From positions 82,290 to 118,657 of the forward strand of contig MLAK01000404.1 in assembly GCA_001839685.1 (NCBI GenBank): a stretch of 36,368 nucleotides of DNA. Reading direction: 5' to 3'. Under the pieces are notes generated by a model that saw only the letters and a program-made list of their open reading frames with translations, ran no database searches and was not told where the DNA came from. The DNA comes from Tritrichomonas foetus. Its lineage: Eukaryota > Parabasalia > Tritrichomonadida > Tritrichomonadidae. Shown here piece by piece: positions 7,702 through 17,997 of this stretch; the stretch's first letter is position 1, and every line of letters starts with the position of its first letter. The translations under genes were made by a program, and so were the position numbers.

Positions 7702-10359
7702 ATGAAAAGCTACAAACATCTTTCAATGCCATTCTCACATCGAAGTGTTTTATCGAAACCCGAAAAAGAAATCCAAAAAGCTCGAAGAGCCCAAAATAAT
7801 GTATACCATCAGTTTAATTCCAAAAGAAACGCAGGAAGAATTACCCGCTATTTCATCCTTTTGCGAAGCTCGAGACTCCAAAGGTCAATTTTCATTGTCG
7901 GCTTTGTTTTTTTGATCATTTTAATTGCAGTTTTCTTGATTTTGATGAGAGACACTTTTATTCGGAATGCAGACATGCTAAAGACGACCATTTTACGTTC
8001 AATGTATTTCCAGATTGATGCCAGCGTTCAATACCTCCTTCAAATTCCAACATTTTATTCATCGTTTTTGGGCAATTTTATGGTGAAATCTGACTTTGAC
8101 TATCCAACGATGAACACTGCCAATTTCTATGCAGCACTTTTAACAAACGCACACTTGTCCAGCACTGGACATATCACATGGTGGAAAATTGGCCTTCCTT
8201 CTGGCGGTTTAATTGCTGTTGCTACTAATGAATCATACAATAATTTGACATGGTGCTTTGCAGCATATTCTGGGAGAAATCGAGGGAAGTTTTTTGAATG
8301 GGCAACTGACGAGTTAGGCAGAAATTCAAGCTACCCATATACTCAAGGTGTACAAACTGGAATTTATAATACTTCAGGTCGCTACTGGTATGAAATGGCA
8401 ATTTCAACAAACCATACAACATGGACAAATTTGTTTTATGAATCTGTCCCTGAAAATTCTACTCTTATTTCAGAACCAACATTTTCAGCTGTTTCATCGG
8501 TTTGGGAAGAAGGTGATATTTTGATCTGTGCAATTTCTTTAGATATGCGGTTAAGGTATATTCAAGAGTTTTTGAGATCAATTCAAATGCCAAATGGTTC
8601 AGCATTAGCTATTACTTCTTCTGACGGTTTTTTAGTGGCAGTTACGAGTTCTACTGGTTTTATTTTTGATGTGTTAGATAATGGTCTCATTGCTGCTTCT
8701 ATTCAAGATATCGACGAGCCAATCTGGAAATGTATTTCTCGAAATAGTAATTTTCGCACAGCTGAAAATTTTTCTACAATGTGCAACATTGAAGATCGTA
8801 ATGTCAGATTTCAGGTTTTCCAAAGCCTCATTTCATTTTCTGATACAATCAATTGGACTTTACATGCTGCTATTCGAGCAGATGAAGTCTATCAAACTGG
8901 AATAGTTATATATAATAATAGTTTTGTTATTTCCAGTGTTATTTGTGTCATTATTTGTATTATTGTTTTCGGTATTTCTCAAATTGTTCGAAGTTTTATG
9001 CTTTCTGAACAAACTAAGCTTCTTTTCGCACAAAAACATCATGATAAAACTCATGTATGTGTAACTGGAATTTTCCAAGCTTTTACACTCTTAAGAAAAA
9101 TCTCAACAATCCATTCAACAAATAAATCTATCGCACAAGATGCCTGGGGTATTGCTAGCGAAGTCAGTCGTTCACCACAGTCGCTTTTTTATGATATTAA
9201 AATTCTTTTGGAAAGTATTGAAGATCCTCTTGTTCGAAATAAAATCATTTCTGTTTATGATGTTAAAGCTAATGTAGCATTAGTGAACTCTTATCGTCTT
9301 TCACGAGAAATAAAACCTAGTTTCATTCCAGAAAACATTTTTATTGATCAAATTCCAGATAGTCAAACAAATATGCAAAGTGAAAGTGTTGCCTCTCTTT
9401 CAATCGATTTTGATCGAGTTTGTAATCACCAATTCATTCATAATCTTGATCCAGAATCTGGAATAGGGCATATCAAAGCAGTTGGACAGACTTATAATGT
9501 ATTAAATCCACTTTTTGATGATGAAAAATTCATTGAGTTTTTAAATTCTTCAATTCCACAAATAACTAATGAAAATACTTTCCTTATTGTTGACTCATTC
9601 GATATGTATGGTCAATTAATGAAATTTTTCGGTCAACCAATGGTTTATGATCAAGATATTGTTATGGCTGGTTATATCTCGTTAATTGCTTTTCATCGCG
9701 CAATGGAAAATCGATTTGATAAATCTCTTCCTTTAATCCGGCATTATTTTTTAATTGATAAAAGCAAAATTCTTTGGGAAGCAGATAAAATTCTCATCCA
9801 ACTCTCCCAAATATTAAATCACAACAATAGCAATAATGAAAATAGCATTAATGAAAATAGCATTAATGAAAATAGCAATAATGAAAATAACAATAATGAA
9901 AATAGCAATAATACAAATCACAATTCACACTCTAACAAAATGGATGAGAGTGATAATGATTTAAATCATGCGGATAACGATCTTTTTGATCAGAGATGGC
10001 ACAACTTTGTGACCTATGTACATACATTTGTCAATATTTCTATTATTGAAAAACATATTGAAACCATCCAAAGATGTAGGCTATTTATTTCTGGATCAAT
10101 GCGAGGACAAAAACTCCTTCAAGACAGATCAGTTGAGCTCATGAATTTCTTGTTTCTTATATCAACTGTTTCATATGTTATGAATACATCTGAATTTGTA
10201 AAAAAGGTTCATAGTAAACTGGTTCCTGAGGTTCGACGTAATGTTTTTGCAGAACATTTTTTGCCATGCTTCAATTCAGTCTATGTGCCAAAATTGATAA
10301 GGACACTAACACAGCTTGCAGGAAAGAAATTTGTTCATAAACTGATGACGCCTGCTTAA
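7702..10359 (+). CDS. Two-pass membrane receptor: dCache-like ectodomain plus possible phosphodiesterase-like cytoplasmic region
   Basis: An 885-residue protein. A basic N-terminus precedes a first membrane segment at about 62-82 (SIFIVGFVFLIILIAVFLIL) and a second lies at about 406-428. The 320 residues between them carry many NxS/T sequons and the double-Cache pattern: RYWYEMAIS, TWTNLFY, then SSVWEEGD, LDMRLRYIQEFL and GSALAITSSDGFLVA. This would be an extracellular small-ligand sensor. The cytoplasmic half (about 430-885) is helical; around 580-640 and 790-880 its spacing recalls the catalytic domain of class I cyclic-nucleotide phosphodiesterases, but the YHN..HA.D metal-binding histidines are not there (TFLIVDSFDM is found in that place). 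An Asn/Glu-rich insertion lies at about 707-747. Receptor architecture is well supported; the phosphodiesterase relationship is tentative. Confidence 0.7.
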   Translation: MKSYKHLSMPFSHRSVLSKPEKEIQKARRAQNNVYHQFNSKRNAGRITRYFILLRSSRLQRSIFIVGFVFLIILIAVFLILMRDTFIRNADMLKTTILRSMYFQIDASVQYLLQIPTFYSSFLGNFMVKSDFDYPTMNTANFYAALLTNAHLSSTGHITWWKIGLPSGGLIAVATNESYNNLTWCFAAYSGRNRGKFFEWATDELGRNSSYPYTQGVQTGIYNTSGRYWYEMAISTNHTTWTNLFYESVPENSTLISEPTFSAVSSVWEEGDILICAISLDMRLRYIQEFLRSIQMPNGSALAITSSDGFLVAVTSSTGFIFDVLDNGLIAASIQDIDEPIWKCISRNSNFRTAENFSTMCNIEDRNVRFQVFQSLISFSDTINWTLHAAIRADEVYQTGIVIYNNSFVISSVICVIICIIVFGISQIVRSFMLSEQTKLLFAQKHHDKTHVCVTGIFQAFTLLRKISTIHSTNKSIAQDAWGIASEVSRSPQSLFYDIKILLESIEDPLVRNKIISVYDVKANVALVNSYRLSREIKPSFIPENIFIDQIPDSQTNMQSESVASLSIDFDRVCNHQFIHNLDPESGIGHIKAVGQTYNVLNPLFDDEKFIEFLNSSIPQITNENTFLIVDSFDMYGQLMKFFGQPMVYDQDIVMAGYISLIAFHRAMENRFDKSLPLIRHYFLIDKSKILWEADKILIQLSQILNHNNSNNENSINENSINENSNNENNNNENSNNTNHNSHSNKMDESDNDLNHADNDLFDQRWHNFVTYVHTFVNISIIEKHIETIQRCRLFISGSMRGQKLLQDRSVELMNFLFLISTVSYVMNTSEFVKKVHSKLVPEVRRNVFAEHFLPCFNSVYVPKLIRTLTQLAGKKFVHKLMTPA
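9823..9918 (+). repeat. Asn/Glu-coding tandem repeat in the receptor gene
   Basis: Repeats of about 15 bases of the type AATAGCAATAATGAA encode runs such as NNENSINENSINENSNNENN within the cytoplasmic part of the receptor. It keeps frame and looks like a disordered loop extension made by replication slippage. Confidence 0.8.
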
Positions 10360-12144
10360 TAAGATCTTTTTGAGACCATTTTATTATTTTATTAGTATGT
10401 TAATAATTATTAATTATTTTTGTTTATAATAAACTGTTTCTTGTATTCATCTTTGTTATGATTCAGTTGGATTTTTAATCGGATTGAAATCGTTTTTGAA
10501 ATCATTAAAGCAAGTTGTCATTATGGCAACCTTTCTGACCAACTATGATCTTAAATAATGATGTATGGAATCGATACTATCGATTTATTCAATTCAAGAA
10601 ATATGGCGCTATTATTCTTTTGTTTATCATTCGAAATCACAGACTATATGCGGAATTACCTTTATAAGAAATAAGATGAAGCCTTCAACAAAAAGGTCTG
10701 GATATATTATTCTAGAATAGTAGCATAAAGTTCATGATCTCAAGACAAACAAAAACCAAGGTGATGAAAAATATTATTAAATCTAGAAAATTTTTCAAGA
10801 GTAATCCATCATTCATCTATATCATTATTTCATATAGCTATCATCTACCATACTGAACAAACTAGTTAAACACAGAATGAAACATATCAAAATATCTTTT
10901 AAAATCAACTTGACACGAAGTTCTTCCATGAGATTTCTTAAATTTGTTATTAAAGAATTAACAAAGGAATGAAAGAATTAACAGAGTAAGCAATGAATTT
11001 ATTTTAGAAAAGAAATATTTAATTTGGAAATGAAATGCGTTTTAGAGATTAACTCAAAAGGATAATTTTCATTTTTTCATTTTAATTTGCTCAAGCAGAT
11101 TGATTCTTTCTTTTTCATTATTCTTTCCTATTTTTTTTATCATTAAATGTTCATTAATCTATATTCTCAAATATTCAAGATATCGTCTTTTGTATTCAAT
11201 TTTTGAATAAAGAATTCTCATTATCTTTAAAGATAACCCAAATTTTTTTGAATATTTATCAAGCCGCCAATTCAGCATTTTGAAAATATATTTTATGACA
11301 TCACTAAAAAAACAACAAAACATATATCTATTATACCCTGTATTTTAGGAATAATACTTATTGTACAATGTGATATTAGTTGTTGTATGAGATGTTATAT
11401 CATTATCAATATGAATAAAAGTGAAATATATGAATAATATGGCAATACGAGTGTTTTTTAATTCAAGGAGTATTTTATAAATCAATATAATTACTATGTC
11501 TTTCAAAAAGTTATCAATCTGATTTAATTAACTGATATCATTCGTCCCAATTTCGTGCTCCTCTATTGAAATGTTATCAAAATATCACAGTCCTCAAAAC
11601 ATAGTATTGACAAACAATTTTCAAAAATACTTTGAAAAATTATCACTTTTTATATTAGATGGTTGGTAAAAGTTTTTACAAAAAAAAAAAACAAATTTAA
11701 AAGAGTATGTTTCAAAAAATTGATGAGAAATAAAGTGATTTTGTATACTCACTAGATTATCTTTGAAAATTGAAATATTTTTTCTGCAGAAAAAAAACAA
11801 AATAAATACAGATCATACTACACTTATTAACTTTAGTTTTCATGAATTGTTCCTCAATATAAAAAATTCATCAAGTCCCAAATCGAATACTTTTCATCAA
11901 CTTTTTAAGAAAATTTCTTTTTTTCTAAAATGAAATTGTGAAATATATTGTTACTTATTTCACTCAATAAGATATTGCACTACTGAATTGAATAAAATAT
12001 TTTATGAAACAAATAGACATAAATTCTATCAATTTCTATTTATACGAATCAATTTCTATGAAAAGTCAAGACATTCTGAAATGCCAATTCTCAAAATAAA
12101 AAAAAAAAAAAAAAAATCAAATTTTCACAGAAATTCTTATTGGC
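10360..12144. other. Intergenic region, no gene seen
   Basis: About 1.8 kb of AT-rich sequence between two plus-strand genes. I find only short ORFs without coding character. Small palindromes occur, such as ATCGATactATCGAT near 10571-10585. A run of 19 A lies at 12098-12116, just before the phosphatase. No tRNA, TIR pair or mobile ORF recognised. Confidence 0.5.
12125..12129 (+). promoter_or_regulatory. Initiator-like TCACA before the phosphatase
   Basis: TCACA matches the trichomonad initiator TCAYW and lies 15 bases before the ATG at 12145, a typical leader length for this group. It would exclude the overlapping upstream ORF that starts at 11988 in another frame. Confidence 0.5.
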
Positions 12145-14041
12145 ATGGAAGAAGCATCAAAAATCCTCAACAGCTATTTTTCAATTATCTTCCAAAATCC
12201 CCTTCCATTAAGTCTACCGAACAACACAATCGAAGATATAGAAACCCTACTTCGTCAAGCCCGTGCCATTTTCAAGAAAGAAAATTCCCTCTTGACGACA
12301 AACGGCCCAGCAGTCATCGTTGGCGATTTGCACGGGAATGTCTTTGACTTATACAAAATATTGAAAGAGCATCCAATTCGGCCAAATATCAATTATATTT
12401 TCTTGGGAGATTTGGTTGATCGTGGTGAGAACTCCCTCGACGTCGTCCTAGTTGCATTTTCATTAAAAATTCTTTATCCGCGAAACGTTTTCATCATCCG
12501 AGGTAATCACGAAAGCGAATATATGACGAAAAAGGGTGGATTTTATTCTGAAGTCCAAGTCAAGTACCACAACTCGCGCATATACAAATTGGCCATGAAA
12601 GCTTTTTCACATTTGCCGTTTGCATTATTATTAAATCACGAAACGCTATGCGTACATGGTGGAATTTCACCTGAACTAAGATCTTTATATCAGATTGCTG
12701 AAATCAAAAGGCCGATTTCCAAAAACATAAGTATGAAGTTAATCAATGATTTACTTTGGTCAGATCCAATTGTGGAATCCTCTGTCAAAAACTTAGATTC
12801 GTCTCTTTCGTCACGAAACATAGAATCATCACCAGTTCTTCAGCCCTGCATCCAAAGTCTCCCAAGGAATCCAACCAATAATGAAAAAAGTGCAGATAAA
12901 AACAAATTTTTAGTAAATCAAAGCTTATCTGGAAATCAATTCATCAATAATTCAGCTGAACCAACGAACTCAACACCTACGAACTCAACACCNNNNNNNN
13001 NNNNNNNNNNNNNNNNNNNNNNNNNNNNNNNNNNNNNNNNNNNNNNNNNNNNNNNNNNNNNNNNNNNNNNNNNNNNNNNNNNNNNNNNNNNNNNNNNNNN
13101 NNNNNNNNNNNNNNNNNNNNNNNNNNNNNNNNNNNNNNNNNNNNNNNNNNNNNNNNTCAACACCTACGAACTCAACACCAATGAACTCAACACCAATGAA
13201 CTCAACACCAATGAACTCAACACCAATGAACTCAACACCAATGAACTCAACACCAATGAACTCAACACCAATGAACTCAACACCAATGAATTCAACACCA
13301 ATGAAACCAACAACAACGAAACCAACACCAATGAAACCAACACCAATGAAACCAACACCAACGAACTCAACACCAACGAAATCAACACCAATGAAACCAC
13401 CACCAGCTGATCAAAAGAATGAAGAAAATACAGAAAATGCTTCGAAATCGAATAATTCGTTAGCTGCTCGCGATTTTTGTGAATCCAAACGAGGAATTGG
13501 TTGTTTGTTTGGAGAAAGAGCTTTAACTGCATTTCTCACACAAAATAATATTAAAAGGGTTGTTCGAGGACATGAATGTGTTTTTGAAGGTTATCGTTTA
13601 TCATTTAACGAAAAATTAATTACTGTCTTCTCTGCTTCAAATTATTGTGGATATCAAAATAACAACGGTGCCGTCATGATTTTCGACTCTCAGAATAACT
13701 ATAAATTCGACACATATTCAATTGAACGTGATATTGAATCTGGCCAAGCTATAGTTCAACAACCCCAACCTGGAAAAAAAAAGTATTCTGGAAAAAGATC
13801 ATCAAATATGAAATCTGTTAAATTATTTGGTGCACCTCCAAAGGCTTCTATCAGAAAATGGAACTCTGATCTTGAAGATACAAATAATCAATTATCTTTG
13901 AAAGTTAAATCATTTAATATAAACAAAGGAAATATCATTACCAGACGGCAAAAGGTGTGCTCTATACAGCCTTCATCAGTGAAGTTCAGCATGTCAAGCC
14001 CAGAAGTCAGACTCCAAGATATTGAGTTCAATTTAACATAA
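12145..14041 (+). CDS. PPP-family Ser/Thr protein phosphatase with large low-complexity insertion
   Basis: A metal-dependent protein phosphatase of the PP1/PP2A/calcineurin superfamily. All hallmark motifs are present: GDLHG (residues 60-64), GDLVDRG (88-94), RGNHE (119-123), HGG (171-173) and LLWSDP (203-208); then, after a long insertion, RGIGCLFGERALTAFL, VVRGHE and FSASNYCG. In ordinary PPP enzymes the SDP and RG motifs are about 15-20 residues apart; here about 240 codons, largely an NSTPM/KPTPM pentapeptide minisatellite, lie between them. An N run (12993-13156) falls in the repeat. The frame before the gap and that after differ, but the repeat is continuous if the gap length is only an estimate, so I treat this as one gene. 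A basic C-terminal tail of about 110 residues follows. Subclass not assigned. Confidence 0.88.
12958..13408 (+). repeat. 15-bp minisatellite (AACTCAACACCAATG) with assembly gap
   Basis: A tandem array of 15-base units, mostly AACTCAACACCAATG and later AAACCAACACCAATG, encodes the pentapeptides NSTPM and KPTPM. It flanks both sides of the N run. The units are nearly identical near the gap and more diverged at the 3' end, as expected of recent expansion. Because the unit is a multiple of three, expansion keeps the phosphatase frame, and all three plus-strand frames look open over parts of it. Confidence 0.9.
12993..13156. other. Assembly gap inside the minisatellite
   Basis: 164 unresolved bases. 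The stated length shifts the reading frame of the surrounding gene, which implies that the true gap length differs from 164 by a number that restores the frame (for example 165 or 162), or is much longer. Confidence 0.95.
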
Positions 14042-15609
14042 ATATAATTTTTAGATTTTAGTGGCACTTCAACATTACACGTGATCATCACAAACAAAAA
14101 CAAAACAACACTGCGAGTTTATCGTTCGAGATTGTATTACTTGACTTTTATCTTTCACATTCGAATTTTACTATCTGCCAATTTCTTGTAATCAGTAAAA
14201 TTATCTCTATATTCTATCGATATTAAATCATATTTGTTAATAAATAAATATTCTTGATCTCATCTTTTCATTTTAATGTGAACTTCTCTCAAAAATTCGA
14301 GCAAAATCCTCGTTAAACAAGTTGTACTTTTTAATATTCGATTTTTATGTGAAAATGAACCAGTTGTTAATATTCTAGTTATTGACATTGAAATAAACAC
14401 TATTCCATTGTAATGAATGTAATAATATCATGATTATATGTTTCCCGAAACTCTATAAAAAGAAAGAAAAAAATTGGAACAGCAAACAGAAGTTTCTTCT
14501 TCTTATAGTTTTTAAATTGATTGTGTATACATTCACAAAAGTGGGCACTGTTGTGTCTTTCTCATTAATTTAAACAGGAATAACAGGACTGAAGAATCGG
14601 TGAAATTGATGATGTTTAATGACAATCAACATTTCATTTATATTATTATAATAATTGAAATACTTCATCTTGGATCAATTGTTAGTTATGATCCTAATAC
14701 ATTTCAAATAATTATTTAGTTTCTGGAAAACATTTGAAGCACTTCTTTTGTGAAGATATCACTTGTAAAATTGAGCATATTGTTTATGGATGTTAAAATG
14801 TTGTCAATCTACAAGTGCTTCTGTTTCTACTGCCCGATAATTTTATCTGATATTCGAATAAAATGCATTCTACTATTACTAGAATGATTTATATAATACT
14901 AAATTAAAAAAAAAAATATATGGTAAATGTATGTTATTTGAAATCAATGTCAATTCTACAATATTCGTTGAATAATTAGGCATTTTTATTAGAAATTTGA
15001 TTCTGTTTATATCCATTATTGTCAACAATTTGGGTGATGTATGATGAAATTGAAATATTATTGACACAAATAGATATATTAAGAATTCCTTTTTAGTGAA
15101 ACATTGCCTCTAAAAGATCAACGAAAACATTTCAATATCACCAAATCGTCCTGCAAAAGTGGACTGGCATTTCATGATTTTTTTATATAATTTCACTCCT
15201 TTGAGAAAAGATTTGAAAATAAAAAAGATATAGTGGAAATTTTCTCGAGTAAAAGCGACATTTTCATTTGAAAAAATCATTTCAGCAAGATCACTATTAT
15301 CAAAATCTGGATTATAAACTTTCACAAATTGTGAACCAAATTGTTTGAAAGATAATATCCTTATTAACCGATATTGTTTTCCGATTAATGGCTACATCAA
15401 TAATTTCAACGATGAGGGTTGATAATTACACAGAAACTGCCAGATGTGCAAACATTTTCGTGAAATCAAATTGTAAATATTGATGAACTGTATACATATA
15501 CGGACTTGCCATATTTTTTTGTGAATGAGTGAAAACTTTTTAAATATTCAGAATTTGTAAAATTTTTCAAATTTTTATTTCATACATCATTTTCGAGTTT
15601 TCGAGGCTT
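14042..15609. other. Intergenic region with one weak coding remnant
   Basis: About 1.57 kb between the convergent 3' ends of the phosphatase and the VTA1-like gene. It is AT-rich and without intact genes; only the open stretch at 15110-15391 (minus strand), listed separately, has coding-like composition. Confidence 0.5.
15110..15391 (-). pseudogene. Open coding-like fragment, no ATG
   Basis: The minus strand stays open for about 93 codons ending in a TAG at 15110-15112. It includes NPDFDNSDLAEMIFSNENVA and FKSFLKGVKLYKKIMK, a composition more like protein than random AT-rich DNA. There is no ATG near its upstream end. I recognise no family. Either a decayed gene or chance. Confidence 0.25.
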
Positions 15610-16470
15610 TCATTTTTTCATCATATCAACCTCCGCAATTGCCATCGTAAGAGCAGCGTAAGCAACAGGGAAAGAACCATTCTTGAATGCCAATCTCGAA
15701 ATTTCGACTAATTCTTCGCATTTTGAACGAACATGTGGTTTAACTTCAACTGGCTCACATAATATGTCTTGTTGTTGCTCATCGTGACCTGAAGAATTGA
15801 CCTGCCCATAATCAACTGTTTGATGTTGTTGATTATAGTTTTGATGTGAATTTTGAGGGGATATTTGGTCTGGTGATTGATAATGAAAACTTGATGGCTG
15901 TGCTTTCTGATAGTTTTGTACGTTTGCTGCATCACTTGATGCGTATTGCGGTTTTGATGGAACGTTTCCGTGTGGGTCGAAGTATTGAATACCCTCGGTA
16001 GGATAAACTGGGAAGACCGGCCTTGAATTATAGGAATCATTTCCAGTGTTTTGATTGGTGTTTTGACTTGGGTCGATTTTGGATTCAATTCGCTTCATTT
16101 TTTGGCTGATTCGTTTTGACGGAGCTCCGTGGATCGATGTGGCGGCATATGCTAAATACGCAAGTCGGTTCATTTCTTGAGGGTGCTGTGAATCTTCAGA
16201 TGCTGCTAAAATCGAATCACCGAATTGTTCGAGCTCTTTTGCGCTGCAGGCTGTCGAAATCGTAGATAAATCTTTCAACTCGCTAAAGGAGTCATCAATT
16301 TCTGCGTTGGTTTCGTTTTTCGAAAAGTAATCGTCGCAAAGCATGAAAGCATATGTGATGAACGATCCTGAAACATCCGGGAATGAATCTTCAAGCATTT
16401 CAGCTGCGGAAAGAAGGGAAGGAACTGAGTTTACGACTGAAAGAGGGACTGAGTTGATGTTGCAAAACAT
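15610..16470 (-). CDS. VTA1/LIP5-like ESCRT accessory protein
   Basis: A 286-residue protein with the three-part layout of VTA1, the activator of the VPS4 ATPase in ESCRT-III disassembly. The N-terminal ~130 residues are helical (VPSLLSAAEMLEDSFPDVSG and FITYAFMLCDDYFSK), as in the paired MIT-like region. A disordered Asn/Gln/Ser-rich linker covers about 135-235. The C-terminal helical hairpin (CEELVEISRLAFKNGSFPVA, then AYAALTMAIAEVDM) resembles the VSL domain by which VTA1 dimerises and binds VPS4. No catalytic residues are expected. The BRO1-domain gene at 18.9-22.0 kb on the same strand is another ESCRT-associated protein. The match is by pattern and architecture, so other MIT-type proteins are possible. 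Confidence 0.6.
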   Translation of the reverse strand: MFCNINSVPLSVVNSVPSLLSAAEMLEDSFPDVSGSFITYAFMLCDDYFSKNETNAEIDDSFSELKDLSTISTACSAKELEQFGDSILAASEDSQHPQEMNRLAYLAYAATSIHGAPSKRISQKMKRIESKIDPSQNTNQNTGNDSYNSRPVFPVYPTEGIQYFDPHGNVPSKPQYASSDAANVQNYQKAQPSSFHYQSPDQISPQNSHQNYNQQHQTVDYGQVNSSGHDEQQQDILCEPVEVKPHVRSKCEELVEISRLAFKNGSFPVAYAALTMAIAEVDMMKK

Positions 16471-16477
16471 GAGTTTT

Positions 16478-16482
16478 TATGA
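16478..16482 (-). promoter_or_regulatory. Initiator-like TCATA before the VTA1-like gene
   Basis: Read on the minus strand, TCATA fits TCAYW and lies 7 bases before the ATG at 16470. Confidence 0.45.
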
Positions 16483-16855
16483 ATGTAAAATTTGTCGAAA
16501 AATCAGGAGGTTTTAGGTCAATTTAATTCTAATAAAATTTTGGAATATATTCAATTTACTCAAAACTTTTTCCACATTTATATGGCCGAATCAAAATTTT
16601 CCAATTTACATAAATTTTTCATTCATTATATAAATAAATGATGTCACCAGCAATACCTAAAGGCTACTTGATAGGTTCTCATTGAGAAAATAACACTATT
16701 CTATACACAGATAATAATTAATCGACAAATGTAAAAATCTACAGAAAAATGATATGAAATAAGTATATTTATGACTTTGTTTCCAAAGATTAAGTCTAAA
16801 TTCACAAATATTATAAGCATTAGTGCCAATTTAAACCCATTTGAAAAAATAATCT
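16483..16855. other. Intergenic region, nothing recognised
   Basis: About 370 bases of AT-rich sequence between two minus-strand genes; presumably the 3' end of the small gene and the promoter of the VTA1-like gene. Confidence 0.5.
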
Positions 16856-17218
16856 TTAAACGTTTTGAGGAGCATTTTTGCTCTTACGAATTGTCATTAA
16901 GCTGATGAATTCTTTATAATCGATGACTAATTGTTTCTTTCTATTTCTTTCTTCTTGAATTCGCTCATCCTCACTTTCATGCTCGAGTAACTGTTTGATA
17001 AATCGAGGTCCCACATAATTATGTGGCACAGATTCGTGTAATTGATCTAAATTTGGCGAAAATAAATTTTCTTCAATCATTTTGGCGACTTGTTGCCGGC
17101 GAAGAAGTCTGTTCGGGAATGGTGGGGCAAGATCAGGCATGTTGGCTTCTGATCTTTCTTGAACTCCATCAACATACCCATTAATGGCGTCAAGTCTCCT
17201 ATTTAGTTCATCGAGCAT
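16856..17218 (-). CDS. Conserved-looking small hypothetical protein, 120 aa
   Basis: A complete 120-residue ORF from an ATG at 17218. It is predicted helical and charged: MLDELNRRLDAINGYVDGVQ at the N-terminus, a central segment NRLLRRQQVAKMIEENLF, and a C-terminal coiled-coil-like region rich in Glu/Arg/Lys (EDERIQEERNRKKQLV). There is no signal peptide or membrane segment. The codon use matches neighbouring real genes, and the ORF has clear proteinlike composition, so I regard it as a gene. I do not recognise the family. Helical small proteins of this sort are often subunits of larger complexes, but nothing here shows which. Confidence 0.65.
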   Translation of the reverse strand: MLDELNRRLDAINGYVDGVQERSEANMPDLAPPFPNRLLRRQQVAKMIEENLFSPNLDQLHESVPHNYVGPRFIKQLLEHESEDERIQEERNRKKQLVIDYKEFISLMTIRKSKNAPQNV

Positions 17219-17970
17219 TTTGAATTTTCTTAACGTACATATTTCTTATTTGAATAAATTGAATATAACATTTATTTAAAAAGTTGTAACTCTCCTCTCT
17301 CAAAAATATCAAAGTTTCTATCAGCCAATAAACTTTTTGTAAGAATCTTATAGAAATATTAATCACTAAGAAAATCTTAAATTCCAATGCTTATATTACA
17401 TCAGAAACGAAGAAATCATAACAAATTAACCTTTATATTATTTGGAATTTTATGTTGAGAAATTTTACGAATTATCAAATCTACAAAATTAATTTACTTT
17501 GGATTTGAGAAACAAGAACTCAATGAAATTCGATATAAAATGATCATACTTTCTTTACCTGATAGAAACATTAGAATTCACAATTTTTCATCGATGATCG
17601 AAAGATTTTTTTTTTTTTTTTTTCCTTCATTCTATGGCAAGATGATTAATAATTCATCTGATCTATTGGATTGAAATGGTTTTCTTGTTCATTTCGTTAT
17701 TCCTAGATCATTTCTTTCTCGAAAAAATTGAGACCGCATTTATTCTTCATCTAATGAAAAAGTTAAGATCATATCGAACAATCATTCAATTTTTCAGAAA
17801 AGGGTCAAATTTTGAGTTTTTAATAAGTGATCAACCCACTCAAAAATATGTTAATTTAGAAATTTTTCTGGTGAGATTTAAATTTTAGTGATTCATTCAT
17901 AGAAATTTTTTTATTGAATTGTCAGAATTCGTTACAATCTAAAATTTTTAATGCTAAAATTTTTGAGTTT
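17219..17970. other. Divergent intergenic region between the small gene and the Pelota-like gene
   Basis: About 750 bases, AT-rich, with a run of 18 T at 17606-17623. It separates divergent starts and so contains both promoters. A 70-codon ORF at 17676-17888 is Phe/Leu-rich and looks non-coding. Confidence 0.5.
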
Positions 17971-17980
17971 TCATTTCATT
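17971..17980 (+). promoter_or_regulatory. Tandem initiator-like TCATT TCATT before the Pelota-like gene
   Basis: Two adjacent TCATT pentamers match the trichomonad initiator TCAYW, 18-27 bases before the ATG at 17998. They support this ATG rather than the in-frame ATG at 17914. Confidence 0.5.
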
Positions 17981-17997
17981 ATTCTCAAAAGATATTG

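Noticed and set aside
10360..12000. tRNA or other structural RNA genes in the longer intergenic regions
   Set aside because: I looked for cloverleaf features and T-loop sequences in all large gaps and found none that were convincing; a covariance-model scan would be decisive.
11988..12347. 119-codon plus-strand ORF overlapping the start of the phosphatase
   Set aside because: Out of frame with the phosphatase, passes through the poly-A tract, and its second half is the shadow of the phosphatase N-terminus.
12958..13408. CRISPR-like array
   Set aside because: The units are contiguous 15-mers without spacers and code for a protein repeat.
13157..13410. NTNEL repeat protein end in the frame before the gap
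   Set aside because: It is the same minisatellite in the wrong frame and results from the guessed gap length.
13164..13532. Minus-strand ORF reading SLVLSSLVLV repeats
   Set aside because: Antisense translation of the 15-bp minisatellite; no stops because the unit is a multiple of three.
17676..17888. 70-codon plus-strand ORF upstream of the Pelota-like gene
   Set aside because: Very Phe/Leu/Ile-rich, no motif, and lies in the promoter region of the next gene.
17914..17997. N-terminal extension of the Pelota-like protein from the ATG at 17914
   Set aside because: The extension has no Pelota similarity and would include the initiator-like tandem TCATT; the ATG at 17998 matches the family start.
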